Shown in pieces: positions 26,308 through 34,264 of a stretch of 64,000 bases of DNA. Origin of the DNA: Maritimibacter sp. DP1N21-5. GTDB lineage: Bacteria > Pseudomonadota > Alphaproteobacteria > Rhodobacterales > Rhodobacteraceae. A program made the position numbers and the translations under genes. Location of the stretch: contig NZ_JAHUZF010000006.1 of assembly GCF_019218295.1 (NCBI RefSeq), positions 124,001 through 188,000 of the forward strand. Reading direction: 5' to 3'. A model generated the notes under the pieces. It had not been told where the DNA came from. It was given only the letters and a program-made list of their open reading frames with translations, and did no database searches. Every line of letters begins with the position of its first letter. Position 1 is the first letter of the stretch.

Positions 26308-26727
26308 ATGCGCCGCAAAGTCACCATTGCCCTCCACTGGACGAATTTCGTCCTCCTGATCCTTCTGGTGGCAGGCGGGCCGATCCCCGCCATCGCTTGG
26401 GCCTTTGTGCTGACAGGCGTCGGCATGTGCGCCATCGCCATCGTCCAGGGCCTGATGAACGGCCCCGGCCCCAAGCTCGAAGGCGCGTTGCGCACCGTAC
26501 ACCCATGGCTCAGCCGCGGCATGTACGCCGCGCTTGGCCTCGTGGCGGCACTCACTGCATGGTATATGCTCGGTGGACGCTGGGGTGGCCCCGCCCTCGT
26601 CGATCTGTACTTTTACCTGATCGCGGCCTCATCGCTGCACGCCATCTTCCACCTCTGGCGACACACCGCGCTCGGCGACGGCGCCTTGCGCCGGATCACG
26701 CCAAAGGCCATGCATTCGCTTCTATGA
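26308..26727 (+). CDS. Four-helix membrane protein, cytochrome b561-like
   Basis: A 139-residue integral membrane protein with four hydrophobic helices. The opening TIALHWTNFVLLILLVAGG and the His-bearing VHPWLSRGMYAALG and SLHAIFHLWRHT segments are spaced like the haem-ligand helices of small cytochrome b561 proteins, though the resemblance is only partial. GGAACAGCC precedes the ATG. Its ATGA overlap with the zinc-ribbon gene shows co-translation, so it is probably part of that unit and takes the position of ydjH in Bacillus without being related to it. Confidence 0.65.
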   Translation: MRRKVTIALHWTNFVLLILLVAGGPIPAIAWAFVLTGVGMCAIAIVQGLMNGPGPKLEGALRTVHPWLSRGMYAALGLVAALTAWYMLGGRWGGPALVDLYFYLIAASSLHAIFHLWRHTALGDGALRRITPKAMHSLL

Positions 26728-27845
26728 CCGACTCTTCCGACCCAACCGCTGCGGCCACCACAGCCGATCACCGCTTTCCCTGCGACAATTGCGGCGCCGA
26801 CTTCCGCTTTGATCCAAGCGCGGGCCTGCTGGTCTGCGACCATTGCGGCAACACGGCCCCCATGGACACGGACGCCCCGCGCACCATCGCCCCCATCGCC
26901 GAACTGGACTACCGCGCGGCCCTCACCGCCGACCTGCCAGCGGCGGAGATCGAGGAGACCCGCGTCTCCACCTGTCCCAACTGCGCGGCACAGGTCGAAT
27001 TTGACGCCGACCTCCACGCCACCGAATGCCCGTTCTGCGCCACGCCGGTCGTCACCGACACCGGCGCCCACCGGCATATCAAGCCGCGCGGCGTCCTGCC
27101 CTTCGCGCTGACAGAGGCAGAGGCACGGGATGCCATGACCACCTGGCTCGGCAATCTCTGGTTCGCCCCCGGCGGCTTGCAGGACTACGCGCGCAAGGGC
27201 CGCGCGATGCAAGGCATCTACGTCCCCTACTGGACCTTCGACGCCGACACCCGCAGCAGCTATTCCGGCGAACGCGGCACCGTCTACTACGAAACCCGAA
27301 CGGTGATGCGCGACGGTAAGCGCCAACAGGTGCGCGTGGCCAAAGTGCGCTGGCGCCCTGCACACGGCAAGGTCGCCCGCTTCTTCGACGACGTGCTGGT
27401 GCTGGCGTCAAAGTCCCTGCCCAAACGCTTCACCGACGCGCTGGAACCCTGGGATCTGAGCGCGCTGGAACCCTACGCGCCCGAATTCCTCGCCGGTTTC
27501 CGGGCCGAAGGTTATGCAGTCGAGCTGGAGGAAGGGTTCGAAGAAGCCCGCGCCAAGATGGACCGCGTCATCGCCCGCGACGTCAAGTTCGACATCGGAG
27601 GCGACCGCCAGCGCATCCACGCCATCGACACCAAGCTGGGGGCCATCACATTCAAACACGTGCTACTGCCTGTCTGGCTCGCCGCCTACAAGTACCGGGG
27701 CGAAACCTACCGCTTTGTCGTCAACGGGCGCACGGGCCGGGTGCAGGGTGAACGCCCCTGGTCCAAGATCAAGATCGCCATCGCCGCGGTGCTGGGCCTG
27801 ATCGTCGCCGCAGGCATCGGTTTCGTGATCGCTACACAGCAATGA
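26724..27845 (+). CDS. Zinc-ribbon membrane protein (YdjG-like; often mis-named primosomal protein N')
   Basis: A 373-residue protein. Two CxxC zinc-ribbon pairs follow each other: FPCDNCGADFRFDPSAG...VCDHCGN (about 19-45) and STCPNCAAQVEFDADL...CPFCATPV (about 90-115). A long soluble domain follows with YVPYWTFDADTRSSYSGERG and a HVLLPVWLAAYKYRG block, and one C-terminal membrane helix (IAIAAVLGLIVAAGIGFVIA). This architecture is that of YdjG-type proteins partnered with SPFH YdjI. It overlaps its neighbours on both sides by four bases. It is not a helicase: no Walker motifs. Confidence 0.85.
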   Translation: MTDSSDPTAAATTADHRFPCDNCGADFRFDPSAGLLVCDHCGNTAPMDTDAPRTIAPIAELDYRAALTADLPAAEIEETRVSTCPNCAAQVEFDADLHATECPFCATPVVTDTGAHRHIKPRGVLPFALTEAEARDAMTTWLGNLWFAPGGLQDYARKGRAMQGIYVPYWTFDADTRSSYSGERGTVYYETRTVMRDGKRQQVRVAKVRWRPAHGKVARFFDDVLVLASKSLPKRFTDALEPWDLSALEPYAPEFLAGFRAEGYAVELEEGFEEARAKMDRVIARDVKFDIGGDRQRIHAIDTKLGAITFKHVLLPVWLAAYKYRGETYRFVVNGRTGRVQGERPWSKIKIAIAAVLGLIVAAGIGFVIATQQ

Positions 27846-28513
27846 CCCACTTCAACGCCTTGGACGCCGTCCTCTCAGCCCGCTTCTCCTGCCGCGCCTT
27901 CCGACCCGCCCCGGTGCCCCGCGCCGATGTCGAACGCATCATCGCCACCGCACAAAAGGTGCCGAGTTGGTGCAACGCCCAACCGTGGCAGGTGATCGTA
28001 ACCGCCGAGGCCGAGACCGAGCGCTTCCGCGACGCGCTTTATGCCGCTGCCAGCACCACCGCCCCTGCCCCAGACATGCCATGGCCCGAAGGCTACCCCG
28101 GCGTCTACGGTGACCGCCGCCGCGCCTGCGGCTTCCAGCTTTACGACGCGGTTGGCATCGAAAAAGGCGACCGCGCCGCCTCCGCCCAACAGATGATGGA
28201 AAACTACCGGCTGTTTGGTGCACCCCACGTAGCAATCATTACCAGCCCGAAAGTGCTGGGCCCCTACGGCGCCATGGACACGGGCGGCTTCGTCACGGCC
28301 TTCTGCCTTGCCGCACAAGCGCTGGAGGTCGCAACCATCCCGCAGGCCGCCATCGCAGCTCAGGCCCCGTTCGTGCGCGACTTCTTCGACATCGCAGAGG
28401 ATCGGCAGATCCTGTGCGCCATTTCCTTCGGCTATGCCGATCCGGACCACCCGGCCAACACCTTCCGCGCTGACCGTGCCGAAGTGGCCGACGTCATGGA
28501 GTGGAAGGAATGA
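27842..28513 (+). CDS. Nitroreductase-family flavoprotein
   Basis: A 223-residue FMN-dependent oxidoreductase. FMN-phosphate contacts are visible at [15 protein letters not shown] (R-S-x-R pattern), the substrate loop [13 protein letters not shown] is typical, and [22 protein letters not shown] with [12 protein letters not shown] near the C-terminus is the conserved second half. The physiological acceptor is unknown (quinones, nitro compounds or flavins). It overlaps the zinc-ribbon gene by ATGA and dtd by ATGA, so it is read in the same transcript. Confidence 0.9.
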   Translation: MTHFNALDAVLSARFSCRAFRPAPVPRADVERIIATAQKVPSWCNAQPWQVIVTAEAETERFRDALYAAASTTAPAPDMPWPEGYPGVYGDRRRACGFQLYDAVGIEKGDRAASAQQMMENYRLFGAPHVAIITSPKVLGPYGAMDTGGFVTAFCLAAQALEVATIPQAAIAAQAPFVRDFFDIAEDRQILCAISFGYADPDHPANTFRADRAEVADVMEWKE

Positions 28514-28956
28514 GGGCGCTCCTGCAGCGGGTGTCCGAAGCCTCCGTCACCGTGGATGGCCAAACGATCGGCAGATGCGGCCCAGGCCTCCTGATCCTTG
28601 TCTGCGCTATGCCCGGCGACACAACCGAAACGGCAAAGGCGCTCGCCGCGAAGGTCTCAAAACTGCGACTGTTCAAGGACGACGCCGGCAAAATGAACCT
28701 GTCGATCCTGCAAACAGGCGGCAGCGCGCTTGTGGTCAGCCAGTTCACGCTTGCAGCGGACACGTCCCGCGGCAACCGCCCTGGCTTTTCAGGGGCAGCC
28801 AAGCCAGACGAGGCCGAGGCGCTCTACCTGCAATTTGCCGAGGCCCTGCGCGATCTTGGGGTTGAGACAGAAACAGGTCAATTCGGTGCCGAGATGGCCG
28901 TGGGACTAACGAATGACGGGCCGGTGACGATCTGGCTGGATACAGAGGCGAGTTAA
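28510..28956 (+). CDS. dtd: D-aminoacyl-tRNA deacylase
   Basis: A 148-residue homodimeric editing enzyme that hydrolyses D-aminoacyl-tRNAs. The start [17 protein letters not shown] is canonical, [20 protein letters not shown] carries the active-site SQFTL and the NRP region, and GPVTIWLDT is the Gly-cisPro motif that screens chirality. It overlaps the nitroreductase stop (ATGA) and ends at a 16-bp perfect palindrome. Confidence 0.95.
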   Translation: MRALLQRVSEASVTVDGQTIGRCGPGLLILVCAMPGDTTETAKALAAKVSKLRLFKDDAGKMNLSILQTGGSALVVSQFTLAADTSRGNRPGFSGAAKPDEAEALYLQFAEALRDLGVETETGQFGAEMAVGLTNDGPVTIWLDTEAS

Positions 28957-28972
28957 CCGGAGACGTCTCCGG
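28957..28972. other. 16-bp perfect palindrome after dtd
   Basis: CCGGAGACGTCTCCGG begins right after the dtd stop codon. It lacks a loop and a T-run, so it is either a weak terminator stem or a protein site. Confidence 0.35.
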
Positions 28973-29016
28973 TGCATGCTATGCTGCCTTTCAAGATTTG
29001 AGGTATTCAGAACGTT

Positions 29017-29352
29017 ATGTCGAAATTTGCGCCGCTCAAAGAAAAGCTAAAAAACAATGGCTGGGACGTTGAAACGGTTTGCCTTTCAAGCGACTGTTGG
29101 TGGGCGAAGGAAATCTGGAGACTGACTCCAAAATGGAGCCCACTTGGCCGCACTATATACCTTTCCTTCTTGCTGGATCCGCTGTGCGAATACGATGATA
29201 ACAATCCGCCCGATGAAGCAGTTTGGGCGGTCAATTTAGCATCGGAAATTCCAATGTCTCGCCCTCTGGACGGTGTTTCGGCAAAGGCGCGACTTTCCGA
29301 ACAGAATGAAAAAATCGTAGCTCTAGCAGCCACTCTCCGAGAGGAAAATTAA
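29017..29352 (+). CDS. Hypothetical protein, 111 residues
   Basis: A soluble protein with no recognised family. It starts MSKFAPLKEKLKNNGWDVE, has a Trp-rich core (CWWAKEIWRLTPKWSP) and ends in a helical tail (KARLSEQNEKIVALAATL). GC is lower than in neighbouring genes, pointing to transfer. Between dtd and the convergent secretion adaptor. The ribosome binding site is poor (GAGG about 13 bases away), which keeps confidence moderate. Confidence 0.5.
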   Translation: MSKFAPLKEKLKNNGWDVETVCLSSDCWWAKEIWRLTPKWSPLGRTIYLSFLLDPLCEYDDNNPPDEAVWAVNLASEIPMSRPLDGVSAKARLSEQNEKIVALAATLREEN

Positions 29353-29372
29353 AGCGCGCACAGAACCATGCC

Positions 29373-30554
29373 CTAAGGCTCCCGAAACGCCTCACGCGAC
29401 TTGTAAAGCGGCTTCATCAGATATTGCAGCACCGTCTTCGCCCCGGTGTGCAACTCAACCTCCGCCTGCATCCCCGGCCGGATCGAGATTGACCGTTGCC
29501 GCTCCGTCAGCGCCGACATGTCCACCCGCACCGTCACCTTGTAGTGCGCCTCGCTGTCCGGCTTGCGCTCGTCCTTGAATGTATCGGCCGAGATCAGCTT
29601 CACCTCGCCCTTCAGCGCACCATAGATCGTGTAGTCGTAGGCGCTCAGCTTCACGCTCGCTTCCTGCCCCGGCAGAACGTTGGCGATGTCCTTGGGCGCC
29701 ACGCGCGCCTCGACAAACAACTCCTCGTCCAGCGGGATGATCTGCAGGATCTCCTCACCAGGCCGCACAACACCGCCAATGGTCGTGACGCTCAGATTGT
29801 TCACGATCCCCCGCATGGGGCTGACCAGAACGGTCCGGTTCAACTGGTCCTGCGCTGCCTTGTAGGTCTGGCGCAGTGTGCCCAGTTCCTTGAGCGTATC
29901 GGAATAGGCCTGCGCCCGCTCCAGCTCAGTCTGGGTCATGATCTCATCGAGCTTGATACGCGCATCCGCATGGGCTTTACGCGCCCGCGTCACCTCGATC
30001 AGTGCGACGATGTTGCGCTCCAGCAAGTCCTCCAACAGCGTCCGCTCTTTGGCGGCCTGATCAAGCACCCGTTGCGCGCCCTCGCGGCGGCTCAGAAAGT
30101 CGGTCTGCCGCGCATTGAGCAGCGCCCGCTCCGACGCCACAAGCCCCGGCATCTGCTGCTCCAACGCACCCGGCACCGCAAAATCAAACTGGCCCGCCAA
30201 CTCAGCTTCCAGACGCAACTGGCGCACGGCCAGAGCCGCGATCTGATCCTGCAGATCATCGGCCTGAGACTGAAACTGTGTCCCCTGCAACCGCGCCAGC
30301 ACATCACCCTGCTCGACAACGTCGCCCTCGGCCACAGCCAATTCGGCAAGAATACCGCCCTCAAGGTTCTGAATGATCTGTGGTCGAGACGACGAGATCA
30401 TCTCACCCGAGCCGCGGACAATCTCGTCCACCCAGGCAAACGCGGCCCAAAGAACAAACACCAGCACCGCCCCGGCGCTCAGCCATACGACCAGCGATGG
30501 GCCACGCATGTCACTTTCAAGCTGTCCGCTCAGATTGGTGTGCGCGATGCTCAT
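29373..30554 (-). CDS. HlyD-family type I secretion adaptor
   Basis: A 393-residue periplasmic adaptor (membrane fusion protein) that links the ABC exporter to TolC. One N-terminal membrane helix (LVVWLSAGAVLVFVLWAAFAW), a lipoyl half (GGILAELAVAEGDVVEQGDVLARL), a long alpha-helical hairpin (about 95-245), the second lipoyl half (VLVSPMRGIVNNLSVTTIGG) and a C-terminal beta-barrel ending in the HlyD closing motif ISIRPGMQAEVELHTGAKTV. ATGA overlaps the ATPase gene. It is the last gene of the adhesin operon. Confidence 0.95.
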   Translation of the reverse strand: MSIAHTNLSGQLESDMRGPSLVVWLSAGAVLVFVLWAAFAWVDEIVRGSGEMISSSRPQIIQNLEGGILAELAVAEGDVVEQGDVLARLQGTQFQSQADDLQDQIAALAVRQLRLEAELAGQFDFAVPGALEQQMPGLVASERALLNARQTDFLSRREGAQRVLDQAAKERTLLEDLLERNIVALIEVTRARKAHADARIKLDEIMTQTELERAQAYSDTLKELGTLRQTYKAAQDQLNRTVLVSPMRGIVNNLSVTTIGGVVRPGEEILQIIPLDEELFVEARVAPKDIANVLPGQEASVKLSAYDYTIYGALKGEVKLISADTFKDERKPDSEAHYKVTVRVDMSALTERQRSISIRPGMQAEVELHTGAKTVLQYLMKPLYKSREAFREP

Positions 30555-32785
30555 GCGATCTTGCCCTTCAGCGGTACGGTCTTGCCGATATGGCTCAGCA
30601 CCTCATCCCGCGGGCCGTCGATGGTCATGCGCCCGTTCTGCAGGATCAGCGTGCGGTTGGTCAGCGACAGGATCGGCACGCGGTGGGTGGCGATGATGGC
30701 CGTGCGGCCCTCCATCCATGTCTCGAGCCGACTGACCAGAGTGCTTTCCAGCGTCTGATCCAAGGCGGCGGTGGGTTCATCCAACAGGCAAATCTTGGGA
30801 TCCTGCAACCACAGCCGCGCCCAGCCGATCGACTGGCGCTGCCCGATGCTCAGGCCCTGCCCGCCATCCAGAATTTCCAGATCCAGTCCCTTGTAGTGCC
30901 CCTTCACAAACGGCCCCAGCCCCGCGAAATCCAGCGCGGCATAGAGGCGATCATCGTCCCGCTCCAGCAACGTCAGGTTCAGATTGTCCCGCAGCGTGCC
31001 CGAAAACAGGCGCACATCCTGTCCCAGATAGCCAACGAGCCGCCGCAAATCCCGCGGCTCGATCTGCGCCATGTCGGTGCCATCAATAAGCACGCGGCCC
31101 TTGCTCGGCGCATAGACCCCCGACAGCAGCTTGAGCAGAGACGACTTGCCCGCCCCGTTCGATCCCAGAACAGCAACGCGCTGCCCCGGCATGATCTGCA
31201 CACCGGGAAGGTCCAACGTCGGCGCGCCATCGTCCTCGTATTGAAACTGCACCTCACGCAGTTCGAAATGCCCCTTCAGCGCATCACGGCGCAGATAGGT
31301 CCGGCTTTCATCCACATCCTGCGGCGCGTCGGCAATGGCGTCCAGGCCATCGAGCGCCGCCTTCACATTGCCCCAACGCGCCATCGTGCCCGCCAACTGC
31401 GTCAGCGGCGCCAAAGTCCGCGACGACAGAATACCCACCGCAATGATCGACCCGACGGTAAACTGCCCGGCAAAGACCAGATACGTCCCCGCAATCACCG
31501 CAGCCACATAGGTCATCTGCTGCATGCCTTGGCTCCAGAAGGTCAGGGCCGACGCCAGCCGCCGCTGCTCCGACGACTTCATGGCCGACAGAGTCGTCAA
31601 CTCCTGCCACAACCGCATCACACGGTCCTCGGCGCGCTGCGTCTTCACCGTATCCCGCTCAAAAATCGCCTCGTGCAGCAGCCGCGAAGACTTGGCGGAC
31701 GCGCCCTGCGTTTCCTGCGTCAAACGCAGCATCCGGCGCTGCAGGAAGAAACCGGGCACCACCATCAGCACCCCGCCAAGGATGAGCACCCAGACCACCG
31801 GCCCCGCAATGGACGCGACCAGCAACAGGAACACAAAGATAAACGGGATGTCGGCAATGGTGCCGATCGTCGAAGCGGTAAAGAACTCGCGCACAGACCC
31901 GAACTCGCGCATGGCCGAGAATGTCATCGACGGAGATTGCCCTCGCAAATCGCTCCGCATCCCCATGACGCGCTGCATCAGCAGGGTCAGAACGGACAAC
32001 TCAATCTGCCGCCCCGCACCGTCCATCAGGCGGGCACGGGCGATCTTGATAAACGCCTCGAGCAACAGGGCCAGACAGGCTCCAGCCGCCAGCACCCACA
32101 AAGTCGCCTCGGACTGATGCGGGATCACACGGTCATAGACCTGCAAGGAAAACAATGCCACGGCGACAGCCAGCAGGTTCGCAACGAAAGACCCAAGCGC
32201 CACCTCCGCCAGCGCCTTGCGAAAGCGCGGGAACTGCCCCCAGAACCAGTGATTGCGCACGGCAAAGGTTTTGTGCACCTCCGCCACCCGCTCCAGCGGC
32301 GCCTCCGCCTTGACCAAGAGACCGGCAAAGAACGGCATGAACTCCCCCATCGGCACATGGGCGCGATTGTCCGGGCAGGTCTTGTCATAAATGATCAGGT
32401 CATCGCGGTCCTGACCGACAACCAACACCACCTGACCGCTGGTCATATAGGCCAGTGCGGGCCAGTGTTCCGGCGTCAAGGCCTTCACAGACATCACCTG
32501 CGCCTGCAAACCCGCGCCACGCAAGCAGCCCGCCAGCGTCCCGGCTTCGACCTTGTCACTTGCCCCCTCACGCGCGTTCTGCCGCAGGGTCGTCAGCATG
32601 TCGGACGCCGCCGCAGACACCCCAAGCAAACCGGCATAGGCCACCGCCACATCGGCGCGGGCACTCAAACGGTCCGCCTCATGATTGGCGTTATCGGCCT
32701 TCGGCGTCTCCTTGACCGGGGCCGCCGTGATCTGCGCCCGATTGCCGTTGGTGATGGTCAGGGTAAAGGGGCGTTTCTCGGTCAA
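30551..32785 (-). CDS. Type I secretion ABC exporter with degenerate C39-like domain (LapB-like)
   Basis: A 744-residue inner-membrane exporter. Residues about 40-160 form a C39-peptidase-like domain without the catalytic Cys, as in RTX and Lap-type exporters that do not cut a leader. Six membrane helices follow (about 195-470). The ATPase has Walker A GSNGAGKSS, an unusual signature LSIGQRQ in place of LSGGQ, Walker B ICLLDEP and the H-loop ATHR. The start is TTG 32785, whose TTGA overlaps the tolC stop. It would export the adhesin encoded upstream. Confidence 0.94.
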   Translation of the reverse strand: MTEKRPFTLTITNGNRAQITAAPVKETPKADNANHEADRLSARADVAVAYAGLLGVSAAASDMLTTLRQNAREGASDKVEAGTLAGCLRGAGLQAQVMSVKALTPEHWPALAYMTSGQVVLVVGQDRDDLIIYDKTCPDNRAHVPMGEFMPFFAGLLVKAEAPLERVAEVHKTFAVRNHWFWGQFPRFRKALAEVALGSFVANLLAVAVALFSLQVYDRVIPHQSEATLWVLAAGACLALLLEAFIKIARARLMDGAGRQIELSVLTLLMQRVMGMRSDLRGQSPSMTFSAMREFGSVREFFTASTIGTIADIPFIFVFLLLVASIAGPVVWVLILGGVLMVVPGFFLQRRMLRLTQETQGASAKSSRLLHEAIFERDTVKTQRAEDRVMRLWQELTTLSAMKSSEQRRLASALTFWSQGMQQMTYVAAVIAGTYLVFAGQFTVGSIIAVGILSSRTLAPLTQLAGTMARWGNVKAALDGLDAIADAPQDVDESRTYLRRDALKGHFELREVQFQYEDDGAPTLDLPGVQIMPGQRVAVLGSNGAGKSSLLKLLSGVYAPSKGRVLIDGTDMAQIEPRDLRRLVGYLGQDVRLFSGTLRDNLNLTLLERDDDRLYAALDFAGLGPFVKGHYKGLDLEILDGGQGLSIGQRQSIGWARLWLQDPKICLLDEPTAALDQTLESTLVSRLETWMEGRTAIIATHRVPILSLTNRTLILQNGRMTIDGPRDEVLSHIGKTVPLKGKIA

Positions 32786-34104
32786 ATCTGCTCTCCATCC
32801 GCCAGCACCCCTTGCACGCGGGCCAATTCGACCTGCAGGCGGAGCGCTTCGTATTTCAGCAGCACTTCGGCGACCTGGCGCGCGGCAAAGGTTTCATAGA
32901 CGCCCACCACGTCCATGACCTGCCGCTGTCCGGCCTGATATTGATCCTGAAACAGATCAAGGTTCGTCTTGGCCTGCGCAGTCAGCCCCCGCGCCTCACC
33001 CGCCTGACGGGCGGTGGCAGCAGACTGGCCCTCCAAACGGCGCAAGGTGCGGTTCGCATCCTCATTGGCCTGGGCCACCTGACGGCCCGCCGCCTCGCGC
33101 GCAGCCTCGATGGCACGCAAACGCCCAGCGGTGCCAAAGCCGATGCCAGTGCCGCCGGCCGTGATCCCAGCCCCACTGTTTTCCCCAGCCGTCGCCGTGG
33201 CGGTGATGCCGGGCAATTGGTTGGCGCGATCAATCTGCGCCTGCGCAATGCTGCGCTCCTTCTCGGCTTCCGCCCGCGTCACGGCCAAGGGCTGTGCGGC
33301 AGCGCCACCCACAGCCAGCGTCTCAAGCCCACGCACATCGCCCAGCGGCTGGATCGACATGGCGTTCAACTCGGAAATCGCCGTTGCCTCCGCCTCTTCG
33401 CTCGCAGCAATGGCGGCTCGGATCTCTGCCAGCTTCTGGCGGATCACGTTCAGATCGGACATGTCCGACACGCCGCCCCGGACGCGCTCTGACATGATGT
33501 ATTCGAAATGCTCCATCTCACGCAGGGTCGCGCGATGGACGACAGCGCTTTCACGGGCTTCGGCAGCGGTCAGATAAAGATCCAACCCCGTCGCCACCCG
33601 GGCATTCGTATCCTCGGCCAGCGCGACGGCGGCCACCTCGACATCTGCCTTGGCAAAGGCGCGTTCACCCTTCTTGCGGCCATTGTCGAAAATCACCTGC
33701 TCGACGACGATCTGGCTGATGATGTCGCCCAGCGAGTTCAACGACACGCGCGGCCCGATGGTCGGCAACCAGTTCTTTGACGCGGCAGACGCGCGCAGAC
33801 GTGCTGCGCGCAACTCGGTCTCCGCGGCGCGGGCATTAGCTGCCAGAACAGACGTCGCCACGCGGTCATACGCACTGCCCGACGGCAGTACCGACCGGCG
33901 CGCAAGCAAACCCTGAATAACCGGGCTTTCCGCGTTCAATGTCTCGTCATGTGTCGTGGGTGTCGCCCGCAGCGCCGCCTGCGACGGGGCCACGACCTCC
34001 GCGTCAGCCCCTGCATCGGATCGGGACACAAAGGGCATTTCGCCCATGTCCCCCATACATCCCGCTGTAAGCGAGACGGCGGTGAACACCACCGCGTACC
34101 TCAT
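32782..34104 (-). CDS. TolC-family outer membrane protein
   Basis: About 440 residues. A lipoprotein-type signal (VVFTAVSLTAGC) precedes a TolC-like helical barrel protein with two internal repeats; alpha-helices are rich in Ala, Glu and Arg (AAETELRAARLRASAASKNW, EAREAAGRQVAQANEDANR). It would form the outer-membrane channel for type I secretion. ATG 34104 has AAGGTGG at good spacing; ATG 34119 is in frame. It overlaps the exporter gene by TTGA, and follows the adhesin gene after about 160 bases. Confidence 0.9.
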   Translation of the reverse strand: MRYAVVFTAVSLTAGCMGDMGEMPFVSRSDAGADAEVVAPSQAALRATPTTHDETLNAESPVIQGLLARRSVLPSGSAYDRVATSVLAANARAAETELRAARLRASAASKNWLPTIGPRVSLNSLGDIISQIVVEQVIFDNGRKKGERAFAKADVEVAAVALAEDTNARVATGLDLYLTAAEARESAVVHRATLREMEHFEYIMSERVRGGVSDMSDLNVIRQKLAEIRAAIAASEEAEATAISELNAMSIQPLGDVRGLETLAVGGAAAQPLAVTRAEAEKERSIAQAQIDRANQLPGITATATAGENSGAGITAGGTGIGFGTAGRLRAIEAAREAAGRQVAQANEDANRTLRRLEGQSAATARQAGEARGLTAQAKTNLDLFQDQYQAGQRQVMDVVGVYETFAARQVAEVLLKYEALRLQVELARVQGVLADGEQI

Positions 34105-34264
34105 ACCACCTTGCCCCATAGTCCTGCCCCGGTTCGGGTTTTTATCGTTTTTGGAGGTGGGCGCGGTTGCGGTGTCCGGTCCGCGCCTCTGTCTTGCTGG
34201 AGAATGCTCGATTTTTTGGTCTTGTTGCTCTTGCCCAGTGAAAGTTCGTTTGTGTTGCAGTGCC

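Noticed and set aside
26724..27845. Primosomal protein N'/helicase label for the zinc-ribbon protein
   Set aside because: No helicase Walker or DEAH motifs; only zinc ribbons and one membrane helix.
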